Source: Pseudomonas syringae (lineage in GTDB: Bacteria > Pseudomonadota > Gammaproteobacteria > Pseudomonadales > Pseudomonadaceae). Taken from it: a DNA stretch of 64,000 nucleotides. The position numbers and the translations under genes are program-made. The stretch lies in assembly GCF_000737245.1 (NCBI RefSeq), contig NZ_JPQU01000014.1, positions 90,677 through 154,676 of the forward strand, given 5' to 3'. Under the pieces are notes generated by a model that was given only the letters and a program-made list of their open reading frames with translations, was not told the origin of the DNA and made no database searches. This document shows positions 24,869-34,568 of the stretch, one piece after another; position 1 is the first letter of the stretch, and each line of letters opens with the position of its first letter.

Positions 24869-25645
24869 ATGACTGTGAAAGTACTCTTGAGCCTGGCGGT
24901 CGCGACCGCATTTTCGGCCTCCACCTGGGCGGCGGACTGGACGGTGGGTGCCAACGTCGGCAACGTTCCGTGGGAGTTCCAGGATGCAAAAGGCGAGATC
25001 GTCGGTTTCGAAGTCGATGTCGTCAAAGAAGTCGCCAAGCGAGCCGGCAAGACCGTCGAGTTCGTCAATATCCCCTTCAACGGTCTGTTCAGCGCGGTGC
25101 AGTCCAAGCGAGCCGATATTGCGATTTCCTCGATCACCATCACCCCCAAGCGTCTTGAGTCAGTGGCGTTTGCCCAGCCGTACTACGACAGCGACCAGTC
25201 GCTTTCGGTGCTGACCAAGTCTGGCATCGATGGCCTCAAAGGCATGCAGGGCAAGGTCGTTGGCGTTGATACCGGGTCCACCGGTGACATGTGGGTCACG
25301 GCGCATCAGGGCGAATACAAGTTTGCCGATGTTTCCCGCTACGAAGGGCTGTCTCCAGCCATGCTTGATCTGGCATCCGGGCGCATGGATGGTTATGTCA
25401 GCGATATCCCGGCGGTCCTGTACTACATCAAGGACAAGCCGCAATACAAAGTCGTGGCTCGTATCCCGACTGGCGAGAAGTATTCGTTGATGCACGCCAA
25501 GGGCTGGGAATCAGCGACTCAGGTCAACGACATCATCAGCGCCATGAAAAAGGAAGGCGTGATCGCCGGTCTGCACAAGAAGTGGTTCGGCGCCGACGCT
25601 GATGCCGACTCCAGCACCGTCAAAGTTGTTGATGTGCTCAAGTAA
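24869..25645 (+). CDS. Family 3 extracellular solute-binding protein (amino-acid type)
   Basis: A 258-residue periplasmic binding protein: signal peptide ending near AWAAD (residue 21), then WTVGANVGNVPWEF, GFEVDVVKEVAKRAGK, SKRADIAISSITITPKR and AFAQPYYDSDQSLSVL, the standard PBPb features. The DVDL/Arg pair usual for alpha-amino acids is only partly kept (SSITITPKR in place of the commoner motif), so the ligand may be an amino-acid derivative. It is first in a seven-gene operon with permease, ATPase and hydantoinase-like enzymes. Confidence 0.92.
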   Translation: MTVKVLLSLAVATAFSASTWAADWTVGANVGNVPWEFQDAKGEIVGFEVDVVKEVAKRAGKTVEFVNIPFNGLFSAVQSKRADIAISSITITPKRLESVAFAQPYYDSDQSLSVLTKSGIDGLKGMQGKVVGVDTGSTGDMWVTAHQGEYKFADVSRYEGLSPAMLDLASGRMDGYVSDIPAVLYYIKDKPQYKVVARIPTGEKYSLMHAKGWESATQVNDIISAMKKEGVIAGLHKKWFGADADADSSTVKVVDVLK

Positions 25646-25694
25646 ACGCTGACTGTTCAACCTGGCGCTGCGGCGCCGTCACTAAGGAATCGCA

Positions 25695-26369
25695 ATGGAG
25701 TTGGTGCAGACTTTCTTCAACTGGGGCGTATTCGTCGATGCATTGCCGCTGATGCTACGTGGCCTCGGGGTGACGGTGTTGCTGGGCGTGGTCAGTATCG
25801 TGCTTGGGCTGGTTGGCGGTTTGCTGCTGGCCATGCTGCGCCTCTACAGCTACGCACCGGTCCGCTTGCTGGCGCGCATTTACATCGACGTGATGCGCTC
25901 CATACCGCTGCTGGTGCTGCTGGTCCTTATCTATTACGCGCTGCCGTTCGTGGGCATTCGCCTGTCGTCGTTTGCCGCTGCGGCCGCGGCGTTGTCCCTG
26001 GTGTCATGCGCTTATTCGGCGGAGATTTTCCGCTCCGGTATTGAAGCCATCCCGCGCGGCCAGTTCGAAGCCGCCGCTTCTCAGGGTATGAGTTTTTTCA
26101 ACACCATGCGCGACGTGATCCTGCCGCAAGCCATGCGCATCGTCATGCCGCCGATGACCAGTAACTGCATCAACGTCATGAAAGACACGGCGTTGGCGTC
26201 GGTTGTGGCTATGCCCGATCTGCTCAAACAGGCGACTCAAGCCCAGGCGCTGGCCGCCAACCCGACTCCTTTGGTAGGTGCGGCGATCATGTACCTGCTG
26301 TTGCTGCTGCCTTTGGTGCAATTGGTGAGCTGGGTTGAGCGACGTAATGGCACCGGGAGGAAGAACTGA
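25695..26369 (+). CDS. Amino-acid-type ABC transporter permease
   Basis: A 224-residue HisM/GlnP-family inner-membrane permease: [53 protein letters not shown] and the EAA loop [29 protein letters not shown], with [14 protein letters not shown] typical of the family. It lies 49 nt after the binding protein. The stop codon overlaps the ATPase start by one base (TGATG). A single permease gene implies a homodimer. Confidence 0.93.
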   Translation: MELVQTFFNWGVFVDALPLMLRGLGVTVLLGVVSIVLGLVGGLLLAMLRLYSYAPVRLLARIYIDVMRSIPLLVLLVLIYYALPFVGIRLSSFAAAAAALSLVSCAYSAEIFRSGIEAIPRGQFEAAASQGMSFFNTMRDVILPQAMRIVMPPMTSNCINVMKDTALASVVAMPDLLKQATQAQALAANPTPLVGAAIMYLLLLLPLVQLVSWVERRNGTGRKN

Positions 26370-27103
26370 TGAGCGCAGTCATTGAAATTGAAGGCGTCGC
26401 CAAGTTTTATGGGCAGTTTCAGGCCCTGGCAGACATCAACCTGTCGGTGGAGCAGGGTGAGGTGGTGGTGATTCTCGGGCCTTCGGGTTCCGGAAAGTCC
26501 ACGTTGATCCGCTGCATCAATCTGCTTGAGGAATACCAGCAAGGCGACATTCGCGTGGCTGATCAGCGGGTCGAGAGCGGCCCGAAGCTGGCCGGAATTC
26601 GTTGCGAAGTTGGCATGGTGTTCCAGAACTTCAATCTCTATCCGCACATGACCGTGCTGGCCAATGTGGCCCTGGCACCGGTGCGTGTGCGCGGCATGTC
26701 ACGCCGCGATGCCCAGGAGCGCGCACGGCTGCTGCTGGAAAAGGTCGGCATGAGCGCTCACGCGGAAAAATACCCCGGCCAGCTGTCCGGCGGTCAGCAG
26801 CAGCGCGTGGCAATCGCCCGGACCATGGCCATGGAGCCCCGGGTGATCCTGTTTGATGAACCGACTTCAGCCCTGGACCCGGAAATGGTCGGCGAAGTGC
26901 TGGACGTGATGCAGAACCTGGCACGCTCCGGCGTGACCATGGTGGTGGTCACCCATGAAATGGGCTTTGCCCGCAAGGTCGCCGACCGAGTGATCTTCAT
27001 GGAGAACGGCCGGATCATCGAACAGAACAACCCCCACGATTTCTTCACGGCCCCTCAGGAGCCGCGTACTCAAGCCTTCTTGCAGGCCATCCTGCACCAC
27101 TGA
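26369..27103 (+). CDS. Amino-acid-type ABC transporter ATPase (GlnQ-like)
   Basis: A 244-residue ATPase with Walker [11 protein letters not shown]-loop [18 protein letters not shown], signature [17 protein letters not shown], Walker [17 protein letters not shown] and H-loop [10 protein letters not shown], all of the polar amino-acid uptake class. It couples to the permease upstream. The gap to the next gene's start is about 20 nt, so the transporter is co-transcribed with the catabolic genes. Confidence 0.95.
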   Translation: MSAVIEIEGVAKFYGQFQALADINLSVEQGEVVVILGPSGSGKSTLIRCINLLEEYQQGDIRVADQRVESGPKLAGIRCEVGMVFQNFNLYPHMTVLANVALAPVRVRGMSRRDAQERARLLLEKVGMSAHAEKYPGQLSGGQQQRVAIARTMAMEPRVILFDEPTSALDPEMVGEVLDVMQNLARSGVTMVVVTHEMGFARKVADRVIFMENGRIIEQNNPHDFFTAPQEPRTQAFLQAILHH

Positions 27104-27123
27104 TCTTTTTGGAGACTGCCCAC

Positions 27124-28371
27124 GTGAACGCCCTCGATATGAGTTATGTCCGTAGCCAATTCCCGATGCTGGCCGACGGCTACGCCTACCTGGATAACGC
27201 GGGTGGTTCCGCCGTTCTCGGCCGTGTGGCGGACCGGGTGCGTGATTACCTGCTCAACAGCAGCGTGCAACTGGGCGCTTCCTACGGGGGCTCTGTCTCG
27301 GCGGGCGAGCGGGTGATGCAAGCCCGCGAATCCGTGGCGCAACTGATCAACGCTTACCACCCTGAAGAATGCGTGATGGGCGGTTCGACCACCCATCTGT
27401 TGCAGATCCTGTGTCGGGCCATCGCGCCGTCGATCAACAGCGGTGACGAAATCATCGTCACCAATTGCGACCATGAAGCCAACATCGGCCCGTGGCAACG
27501 GCTGTGCGAAGAGCGTGGCGCGACCTTGCGGGTCTGGTCCGTGGACCCGTCGAGCCTGGACCTGGAACTCAAAGATCTGGATGCACTGCTCAACTCGCGC
27601 ACCCGCTATGTGGCCATGACTCACGCCTCGAACATCCTCGGCAGCGTCAACCCGGTCGCCGAAGTCGCACGGCGCGTGCATGCCGTGGGCGGCAAGTTGT
27701 GCGTCGACGCCGTGGCCTATGCGCCCCATCGTCTGGTGGATGTACAAGCCAGCGGCGCTGACTATTACGTGTTCAGTTTCTACAAGGTGTTCGGCCCGCA
27801 CTTTGCCGTGTTGTGGGGCCATCGCGATGCGCTGCTGGAACTGCCAAGCCTCAATCACTTTTTCATCGGCCAGGAAGTCATCCCCTATAAGCTGCAGCCG
27901 GGCAACCTCAACTACGAACTGTCCTATGGCTGCATGGGTATCAGCGATTACTTGCTGGATATCGGTCGGCGACTAGGGGCGACCGGCACCCCACGTCAGG
28001 TGATGCAAGCGGCGTTTGATGCCTTTGAAGTACAGGAAGATCTGCTCGCCGAAACCCTGCTGGCGTTCCTGCGTGATGCGCCCGGCGTGCGCATCATCGG
28101 CAAGCCTCGGGTCACCGCAGGGGATCGAGTGCCGACCATCAGCTTCGTGGTCGAGGGTGTGCAGTCCGAAGCCATCGTGCGCCGCATCGATGCCGAGCAG
28201 ATCGGCATCCGTTTTGGTGACTTCTACGCTCGGCACCTGATCGAAGAGTTGGGTCTGACCCAACACGGCGGCGTGGTGCGTGTTTCCATCGCGCATTACA
28301 ACACCGTCGACGAGATGCAGCGGCTGGTCGAGCACTTGGCTCGGGCGATAACCGATTTGCGCCAATCCTGA
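27124..28371 (+). CDS. Class V aminotransferase / cysteine desulfurase-like protein (VC1184 type)
   Basis: About 415 residues with the fold-type I PLP pattern: FPMLADGYAYLDNAGGSAV at the start, MGGSTTHLLQILCRA, the PLP-contact VDAVAYAPH and the Schiff-base Lys in YVFSFYKVFGPH. This is the cysteine-desulfurase-like subgroup (TIGR01976 as I recall), whose substrate is not established. GTG 27124 is chosen over an in-frame TTG at 27109 because GGAG at 27111-27114 is then well spaced. Between transporter and hydrolases, it might act on the amino product or a carbon-nitrogen/sulfur bond of the imported compound. Confidence 0.85.
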   Translation: MNALDMSYVRSQFPMLADGYAYLDNAGGSAVLGRVADRVRDYLLNSSVQLGASYGGSVSAGERVMQARESVAQLINAYHPEECVMGGSTTHLLQILCRAIAPSINSGDEIIVTNCDHEANIGPWQRLCEERGATLRVWSVDPSSLDLELKDLDALLNSRTRYVAMTHASNILGSVNPVAEVARRVHAVGGKLCVDAVAYAPHRLVDVQASGADYYVFSFYKVFGPHFAVLWGHRDALLELPSLNHFFIGQEVIPYKLQPGNLNYELSYGCMGISDYLLDIGRRLGATGTPRQVMQAAFDAFEVQEDLLAETLLAFLRDAPGVRIIGKPRVTAGDRVPTISFVVEGVQSEAIVRRIDAEQIGIRFGDFYARHLIEELGLTQHGGVVRVSIAHYNTVDEMQRLVEHLARAITDLRQS

Positions 28372-28389
28372 TTTCTGCGAGCGATATCC

Positions 28390-29262
28390 ATGCCTGTACC
28401 TCAAACCCTTGCCGAGCTGCGTGCGGCCATCGTTGAGCAACAAGACCGCCTGACCGCGCGCATGCGTGACGCGGCGTATTACCTCAACGAGCATCCGCAT
28501 GACGTGGCGCTCAATACGGTGGCTGCGTTGGCGACGCGCTCGGGTATTGCTTCATCGGCCTTCATTCGTCTGGCCAAAGCCCTGGGTTTCAACGGCTTCA
28601 GCGACTTGCAGCGGCTGTTCAAAGCGCCACTGCAACAGGCAGGTTCTTCCAGCTTCAGCGAGCGCATCCGCCATTACCACGGCGAAGAGTTGCTGGAAGA
28701 CCCGACCGATGTGGGCGCGATCCTCACCGCGTTCAGCCGGGCCAATATCGTGTCCCTGGAGCATTTGGCCGAGGGCCAGCAGGTCGAGGCGCTGGAGAAG
28801 GCCATCACTTTGCTGCAACAGGCACGCACCACCTTTGTGGTCGGCATGCGCCGCTCGTTTCCCATGGCCAGTTACCTGAGCTATGCCTTGAGCCGGGTCG
28901 GTCGCCGCGCCGTGCACATCAGCGGCCTGGGTGGTTCGTTGCGTGAGCAGGTCGGCGCACTGCACGCCGATGATGTGCTGGTGGCGGTAAGTTTTCCGCC
29001 CTATGCCCAGGAAACCATTGAGGCCTGCCAGCAGGCAGCAGCCGCGGGCACGCCCATCGTGGCGATCACCGACAGCATCCTTAGTCCGATCAGCCAGCGT
29101 GCGGCGGTCATTATTGAAGTCAACGATGCCGAACTGCTGGGCTTTCGCTCACTGACGGCGGCGTTCTGTGTGGCTCAAACCCTGGCGATGGGCCTGGCCT
29201 TCCGCGACGGTCAGTCGCTCAGCGGGCCGGACCATGATGCTTTGAACAATATCGACTGCTGA
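28390..29262 (+). CDS. RpiR-family transcriptional regulator
   Basis: A 290-residue regulator with an N-terminal RpiR helix-turn-helix (LTARMRDAAYYLNEHPHDVAL, VAALATRSGIASSAFIRLAKALGFNGFSDLQRLF) and a C-terminal SIS domain (about 125-260; TTFVVGMRRSFPMASYLSYAL, VLVAVSFPPYAQETIEAC). SIS domains bind phosphosugars in many members, but amino/ureide-linked relatives also exist. It is embedded in the operon it probably controls, via the inverted repeat near 24763-24790. Confidence 0.92.
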   Translation: MPVPQTLAELRAAIVEQQDRLTARMRDAAYYLNEHPHDVALNTVAALATRSGIASSAFIRLAKALGFNGFSDLQRLFKAPLQQAGSSSFSERIRHYHGEELLEDPTDVGAILTAFSRANIVSLEHLAEGQQVEALEKAITLLQQARTTFVVGMRRSFPMASYLSYALSRVGRRAVHISGLGGSLREQVGALHADDVLVAVSFPPYAQETIEACQQAAAAGTPIVAITDSILSPISQRAAVIIEVNDAELLGFRSLTAAFCVAQTLAMGLAFRDGQSLSGPDHDALNNIDC

Positions 29263-29322
29263 GCCACTGCTCGGCGGTCTGCGTGCACCCAACCATCTGC
29301 GCCTGTGCAGGAGATTGCTTCT

Positions 29323-30219
29323 ATGGCTTCACCCCTTCGCGATCTGGTCGGTTACGGCCGAAACCGCCCTCAGGGCACCTGGCCTAACGGCGCACGCCTG
29401 GCCATCAGCCTGGTCATCAACTACGAGGAAGGCTCCGAGCGCTCCCTGGCCATGGGCGACCCCGATCAGGAAAGCATGACCGAATGGGGCAGCTATCAGT
29501 TTCCCGATGGCGTGCGCAACCTGGCCATGGAGTCCATGTACGAATATGGCTCTCGGGTTGGTATCTGGCGGATCCTCGAGATTCTCGAGAAGGCTGGCGT
29601 CCCGTCGACCTTCCACGCTTGCGCCGTCGCCTTCGAACAGAACCCTGACGTGGCCAAGGCTGCCGTCGCCCTGGGCCATGAGGTGTGCAGCCATGGTTAT
29701 CGCTGGGAAGAAGTCTTTCGCCTTACCGAAGCCGAAGAGCGCGAACACATTCGCCTGGCAATCGAATCGTTTGAGCGCACCTGCGGCAAGCGTCCGGTGG
29801 GTTGGTACTGCCGGTATGGTGCCAGCGTGCGGACCCGGCGACTGGTAGCCGAGGAGGGCGGCTTTCTTTACGACTCAGACGCTTATAACGATGACGTGCC
29901 GTACTTCGTCGACGTCGAAGGCAAGCAGCGTCTGGTGGTGCCGTATACCAGCGACGTGAATGACTTCCGTTACTGGAACTCCCCCGGGCTGTCGCAGGCG
30001 TCGGACTTCTTCGAATACATGAAAGAAAGCTTCGAAGTGCTCTATGACGAGTCGGCCGACGGTTTGCGCATGATGTCCGTGGGGCTGCACCCGCGCATGG
30101 TTGGCCGTCCGGGTCGGGTTCGGGCGCTCAAGCGCTTTATCGAATACGCCCAAGGCCATGAGGGCGTGTGGTTCGCCACCCGCGAGCAAATTGCGCAAGC
30201 CTGGCTGGCTCGCAGCTGA
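29323..30219 (+). CDS. Polysaccharide deacetylase-fold amidohydrolase (PuuE/allantoinase-like)
   Basis: About 298 residues of the NodB fold as found in PuuE: GRNRPQGTWPNGARLAISLVINYEEGSE, GVPSTFHACAVAFEQNP, ALGHEVCSHGYRWEE (metal His) and TCGKRPVGWYCRYGASVRTRRL. PuuE-type enzymes hydrolyse cyclic ureides such as allantoin or related amides, not polysaccharides. ATG 29323 has CAGGAG upstream; an in-frame GTG at 29305 is less likely. The stop overlaps the ribosome site of the hydantoinase gene that follows, so the two enzymes are made together and may open rings or amides in succession. Confidence 0.88.
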   Translation: MASPLRDLVGYGRNRPQGTWPNGARLAISLVINYEEGSERSLAMGDPDQESMTEWGSYQFPDGVRNLAMESMYEYGSRVGIWRILEILEKAGVPSTFHACAVAFEQNPDVAKAAVALGHEVCSHGYRWEEVFRLTEAEEREHIRLAIESFERTCGKRPVGWYCRYGASVRTRRLVAEEGGFLYDSDAYNDDVPYFVDVEGKQRLVVPYTSDVNDFRYWNSPGLSQASDFFEYMKESFEVLYDESADGLRMMSVGLHPRMVGRPGRVRALKRFIEYAQGHEGVWFATREQIAQAWLARS

Positions 30220-30232
30220 GGAGATCTATCCC

Positions 30233-31669
30233 ATGCAGGGATTTGATGTAGTGGTGCGCAACGCCAAGGTGGTCACGGCGGCAGATACCTTCGTCAGTGA
30301 CATCGGCATTCGCGACGGCAAAATCGTCGCACTGGGTCTGGACCTGGGCAGTGCTCTGCGGGAGATCGATGCTGGTGGACGCTCTGTAACGCCTGGCGGT
30401 ATCGACAGCCACGTGCATCTGGATCAGCCCACGGGCGACGGTTCGGTGATGGCTGACGATTTCGAAAGCGGAACCCGGTCTGCGGCCTGTGGCGGCACAA
30501 CCACGGTGATCCCGTTCGCCTGCCAGCAGAAAGGCCAGAGCCTGCGTGCGGCCGTCGAGGACTATCACCGACGGGCCGATGGCAAGCCGCTGATCGATTA
30601 CGCCTTCCACCTGATCGTCACCGATCCCACCGAAGACGTGCTCAACCGGGAACTGCCCGAGCTGATTGCCGAGGGCTATACCTCGTTCAAGATCTACATG
30701 ACCTATGACGCACTGAAGCTCGACGACCGGCAGATTCTTGAAACCCTGTCGGTGGCTCGCGCCGAAGGGGCGATGGTCATGCTGCATGCCGAGAACAGCG
30801 ACTGCATCGCCTGGCTGACCGAGCGTTTGCTGGCCGCGGGGCTGGCGGCGCCGCGTTATCACGCCAGCTCGCGGCCGATGCTGGTGGAGCGTGAAGCCAC
30901 CCACCGCGCCATCGCATTGGCCGAGCTGGTGGATGTACCGATTCTGATTGTCCACGTGTCCGGCCGCGAAGCCATCGACCAGATCCGCTGGGCGCAGGAT
31001 CATGGGTTGAAGGTGTATGCGGAAACCTGCCCGCAGTACCTGTTCCTGACCGCTGATTCTCTGGGTTGTGATGACAGTTTCGAGGGTGCCAAATGTATTT
31101 GCAGCCCACCGCCACGGGATGCTGCCAATCAGCAAGTGATCTGGGACGGTTTGCAGAATGGCTCGTTCGCGGTGTTCTCGTCGGATCACGCGCCGTTTCG
31201 CTACGAAGGACCAGACGGCAAGCGCGCCCATGGTGAGCAGGCTCCGTTCTCGGAAATCGCCAACGGCATCCCCGGCATCGAGACGCGCATGGCGTTGCTC
31301 TGGTCTGAAGGGGTGTGCAGCGGGCGTATTACCGCCCAGGAGTTCGTGGCCCTGACATCGACCAATGCCGCCAGAATGTATGGTCTATACCCGCGCAAAG
31401 GCAGCATTGCGATTGGTGGCGATGCCGATCTGGTGATATGGGACGAGGGGCTGGATCTTGAGCTGCACAATGACCTGTTGCATCACCGCGTCGACTACAC
31501 GCCTTATGCAGGCATGCGCCTGAACGCCTGGCCTGCGCTGACATTGGCTCGGGGTGAGATTGTCTGGGACGGCCAGGCTCGTGGCGAGCCGGGCCGAGGG
31601 CAGTTCTTGCCCTGCGCAAGACCAGAGCCGGCCATGGCGCGGCGGCGAGTCGGGCTTTTGCCGGTTTGA
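30233..31669 (+). CDS. Hydantoinase/dihydropyrimidinase-family amidohydrolase
   Basis: About 478 residues of a cyclic amidohydrolase with all metal ligands: HVHLDQP (His pair near 60), the Lys to be carboxylated in YTSFKIYMTYDALKLDD (near 150), MLHAENSDC and LIVHVSGREA (His) and FSSDHAPF (Asp). Such enzymes open dihydropyrimidines, hydantoins or similar rings. ATG 30233 follows GAGGAGA; an upstream start at 30101 would overlap the deacetylase gene. The last 30 residues (RGQFLPCARPEPAMARRR) look like a ragged extension. It is the last gene of the operon. Confidence 0.92.
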   Translation: MQGFDVVVRNAKVVTAADTFVSDIGIRDGKIVALGLDLGSALREIDAGGRSVTPGGIDSHVHLDQPTGDGSVMADDFESGTRSAACGGTTTVIPFACQQKGQSLRAAVEDYHRRADGKPLIDYAFHLIVTDPTEDVLNRELPELIAEGYTSFKIYMTYDALKLDDRQILETLSVARAEGAMVMLHAENSDCIAWLTERLLAAGLAAPRYHASSRPMLVEREATHRAIALAELVDVPILIVHVSGREAIDQIRWAQDHGLKVYAETCPQYLFLTADSLGCDDSFEGAKCICSPPPRDAANQQVIWDGLQNGSFAVFSSDHAPFRYEGPDGKRAHGEQAPFSEIANGIPGIETRMALLWSEGVCSGRITAQEFVALTSTNAARMYGLYPRKGSIAIGGDADLVIWDEGLDLELHNDLLHHRVDYTPYAGMRLNAWPALTLARGEIVWDGQARGEPGRGQFLPCARPEPAMARRRVGLLPV

Positions 31670-31755
31670 AGACCGAGTCGGCCAGCATCTTTGGCAAGCA
31701 TCGCTTCCCTCGCAGTTTCCTGACACAGCGCTGTCGCGCAGCAGACACAGAACCC

Positions 31756-31858
31756 GTAGGAGCGACCGGGGTGGCGCTCCACCTTGCCCGCGATGCGATT
31801 TCAAAATCAGCCTATTTGTCGGCAGTGCGGACGTCATCGCGGGCAAGCGCGCTCCTAC
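31756..31858. repeat. REP pair, GCGCTTGCCCGCGAT class (left arm altered)
   Basis: The right arm is a standard ATCGCGGGCAAGCGCGCTCC unit. The left arm reads GTAGGAGCGACCGGGGTGGC, with an inserted extra hairpin, so the pair is asymmetric. It closes the ureide operon. Confidence 0.8.
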
Positions 31859-31920
31859 AAAAAGCACCATTCCAATTCAGATAGTGAATTAATTTTGATG
31901 GGAGCGAGGGGGGTTGTTGC

Positions 31921-32640
31921 TTAAAAATCCCCCCACAGCTGCTGCGCCACGCTCAATGCCACAACCGGTGCGGTTTCGGTGCGCAGGACCCGTGGGCCTA
32001 GACGGGCGGCGTGGAAGCCGGCGTCTTGGGCCTGGTCAACTTCCGCGTCATTCAGACCGCCTTCAGGGCCGATCAAAAAAGCCAGGGTGGTCGGCTTGCT
32101 GTGGCTGGTCAGCGGTTCTGCCACTGGGTGCAGCACCAGTTTCAGCTCGGCATCGCTGTTCTTGAGCCATTGCGCCAGAGGCATGGGCGGATGAATGACC
32201 GGCACCACTGAACGACCGCATTGCTCACAGGCGCTGATTGCGATCTGCTGCCAGTGGGTCTGACGCTTTTCCGCACGTTCGTCCTTGAGGCGCACTTCGC
32301 AGCGCTCGCTGACAATCGGGGTTATTTCCGTCACGCCCAGTTCGGTGGCTTTCTGAATCGCCCAATCCATCCGCTCGCCACGAGACAGGCCCTGGCCCAG
32401 ATGAATGCGCAACGGTGATTCGGTCTGCCCGGCGAAGGTCTCGTCGAGTTGAACGCGCACGCGCTTCTTGCCGACTTCCAGCAGCGTGCCGCGAAATTCG
32501 TGGCCGGAGCCGTCGAACAGCTGCAACGCATCGCCTTCAGCCATGCGCAGAACCCGGCCGATGTAATGGGCCTGGGCTTCAGGCAACTCGTGCTCGCCAA
32601 GGCTGAGCGGGGCGTCGATGAAAAAGCGGGACAGTCTCAT
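31921..32640 (-). CDS. rsmE: 16S rRNA (uracil-1498-N3)-methyltransferase
   Basis: A 239-residue SPOUT methyltransferase. N-terminal PUA-like part MRLSRFFIDAPLSLGEHELPEAQAHYIGRVLRM; deep-knot region with FLIGPEGGLNDAEVD and LGPRVLRTETAPVVAL, the S-adenosylmethionine site; and QKATELGVTEITPIVSERCEV in between. It methylates N3 of U1498 in the 30S subunit. The bioA-rsmE neighbourhood on the same strand is as in other Pseudomonas. A REP pair separates it from bioA. Confidence 0.97.
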   Translation of the reverse strand: MRLSRFFIDAPLSLGEHELPEAQAHYIGRVLRMAEGDALQLFDGSGHEFRGTLLEVGKKRVRVQLDETFAGQTESPLRIHLGQGLSRGERMDWAIQKATELGVTEITPIVSERCEVRLKDERAEKRQTHWQQIAISACEQCGRSVVPVIHPPMPLAQWLKNSDAELKLVLHPVAEPLTSHSKPTTLAFLIGPEGGLNDAEVDQAQDAGFHAARLGPRVLRTETAPVVALSVAQQLWGDF

Positions 32641-32682
32641 GGTGGGTCTCTGAAATTTGGAGTGCGGTATCGGTCTTGCATT

Positions 32683-32769
32683 GTAGGAGCGCGCTTGCCC
32701 GCGATGGCGTCATAACAGTGACTTATCTGTCGGCTGACACAATGCCATCGCGGGCAAGCGCGCTCCTAC
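32683..32769. repeat. REP pair, GTAGGAGCGCGCTTGCCCGC class
   Basis: Inverted copies of GTAGGAGCGCGCTTGCCCGC with about 45 nt between them, in the rsmE-bioA gap. Confidence 0.92.
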
Positions 32770-32782
32770 GATCGTCAGTGAT

Positions 32783-34189
32783 TCAACCCGGATCACGAAA
32801 ATCCGGATGGAAATTCTCGCGCACTGCAACGCTGATGCTGGAGCGTGTCGCGATGTCGATGCCTTCGGTGGCGACTTCGGCCAGGAAGTCGATTTGCTCC
32901 GGCGTGATCACATAGGGCGGCAGGAAATACACCACGCTGCCCAGCGGACGCAACAGGGCGCCGCGTGACAGCGCATGTTCGAAGACTTTCAAGCCACGGC
33001 GTTCCTGCCAGGGGTAGGCGGCTTTAGTCGCCTTGTCCTGCACCATCTCGATGGCCAAGGCCATGCCGGTCTGGCGCACTTCGGCCACGTTTGGGTGGTC
33101 CACCAGATGCGCCGTGGCCGTAGCCATACGCTGGGCCAGGGCCTTGTTATTCTCGATGACGTTGTCCTGCTCGAAAATATCCAGCGTAGCCAATGCCGCC
33201 GCGCATGCCAGCGGGTTGCCGGTGTAACTGTGAGAATGCAGGAAGGCGCGCAGCGTCGGGTAGTCGTCGTAGAACGCGTCGTACACGTCGTCGGTGGTCA
33301 GAACCGCCGCCAAGGGCAGGTAACCGCCGGTCAGCGCCTTGGACAAACACAGGAAGTCCGGGCGAATGCCGGCTTGCTCGCAGGCAAACATAGTCCCGGT
33401 ACGCCCGAAGCCGACGGCGATTTCGTCGTGAATCAAATGCACGCCGTAACGATCGCAGGCTTCGCGCAGCAGTTTGAGATACACCGGGTGATACATGCGC
33501 ATGCCGCCCGCGCCCTGGATCAAAGGCTCGACGATCACCGCCGCCACCGTGGCGTGGTTTTCAGCGAGGGTTTGTTCCATGGCGGCGAACATGTTGCGCG
33601 AGTGTTCCTCCCAGCCCATGCCTTCCGGGCGATGGTAGCAATCCGGGCTTGGCACCTTGATGGTGTCCAGCAGTAACGCCTTATAGGTTTCGGTGAACAG
33701 CGGCACGTCACCCACCGACATCGCAGCCATGGTTTCGCCATGGTAGCTGTTGGTCAGGGTAACGAAGCGCTTCTTGTCAGGCTTGCCGCGATTGAGCCAG
33801 TAGTGAAAGCTCATTTTCAACGCGACTTCGATGCAGGACGAACCATTATCGGCGTAGAAGCAGCGAGTCAGGCCCTCCGGAGTGAGCGCGACAAGGCGTT
33901 CTGACAACTCGATAACCGGCTGGTGGCTGAAACCGGCGAGGATCACATGCTCCAGCTGATCGACCTGATCCTTGATGCGCTGATTGATACGCGGGTTGGC
34001 GTGGCCGAACACATTCACCCACCAGGAACTGACAGCGTCCAGATAGCGTTTGCCTTCGAAGTCTTCGAGCCACACACCTTCGCCGCGCTTGATCGGGATC
34101 AGCGGCACGCTCTCGTGATCTTTCATCTGAGTGCAGGGGTGCCACAAGACCTTGAGGTCGCGCTGCATCCATTGATTATTCAGGCTCAT
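32783..34189 (-). CDS. bioA: Adenosylmethionine-8-amino-7-oxononanoate aminotransferase
   Basis: A 468-residue class III PLP aminotransferase of biotin synthesis, converting KAPA to DAPA with S-adenosylmethionine as amino donor. Features: LWHPCTQMKDHE near the start, SSWWVNVFGHANPRIN, the PLP pocket YADNGSSCIEVALKMS, VIVEPLIQGAGGMRMY, DEIAVGFGRTGTMFACE and the Schiff-base Lys in LCLSKALTGGYLP. ATG 34189 has GGAGAAAG before it. The other bio genes are not in the window. Confidence 0.96.
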   Translation of the reverse strand: MSLNNQWMQRDLKVLWHPCTQMKDHESVPLIPIKRGEGVWLEDFEGKRYLDAVSSWWVNVFGHANPRINQRIKDQVDQLEHVILAGFSHQPVIELSERLVALTPEGLTRCFYADNGSSCIEVALKMSFHYWLNRGKPDKKRFVTLTNSYHGETMAAMSVGDVPLFTETYKALLLDTIKVPSPDCYHRPEGMGWEEHSRNMFAAMEQTLAENHATVAAVIVEPLIQGAGGMRMYHPVYLKLLREACDRYGVHLIHDEIAVGFGRTGTMFACEQAGIRPDFLCLSKALTGGYLPLAAVLTTDDVYDAFYDDYPTLRAFLHSHSYTGNPLACAAALATLDIFEQDNVIENNKALAQRMATATAHLVDHPNVAEVRQTGMALAIEMVQDKATKAAYPWQERRGLKVFEHALSRGALLRPLGSVVYFLPPYVITPEQIDFLAEVATEGIDIATRSSISVAVRENFHPDFRDPG

Positions 34190-34326
34190 TGGCTTTCTCC
34201 GGCTTCCGGCTCGCAGGGTACGCGAACGAACAATCGCGCAAGCCTATGCAATGCCTGGCTATCGAACAACCTCTAGTGCCAATTGGTTGGGCGTACGAGC
34301 ACTGTCACGCGGCCAACACCGGCCCC

Positions 34327-34413
34327 GTAGGAGCGCGCTTGCCCGCGATTGCGGTGGTTCAGTCGAAAAATTATCGTCTGACTAGACGCTATCGCGGGCA
34401 AGCGCGCTCCTAC
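34327..34413. repeat. REP pair, GTAGGAGCGCGCTTGCCCGC class
   Basis: Inverted arms around about 45 nt, between the divergent bioA and amine oxidase genes. The remaining gap (34414-34568) shows no operator or RNA that I can recognise. Confidence 0.92.
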
Positions 34414-34568
34414 AGAAAAAGCATTCCAATCATGCGGGTTCTTAGGTTTGATGAGCCCTCGATGTACACCACTGGCAGGCCTTCAACGGCTGGCGTATCC
34501 TTCGCGCTCTTTGACGTCTCGGGCTTCATTTTCCGAAACTTCCTACGTTTTATTTCGGAGTTTGCTGA

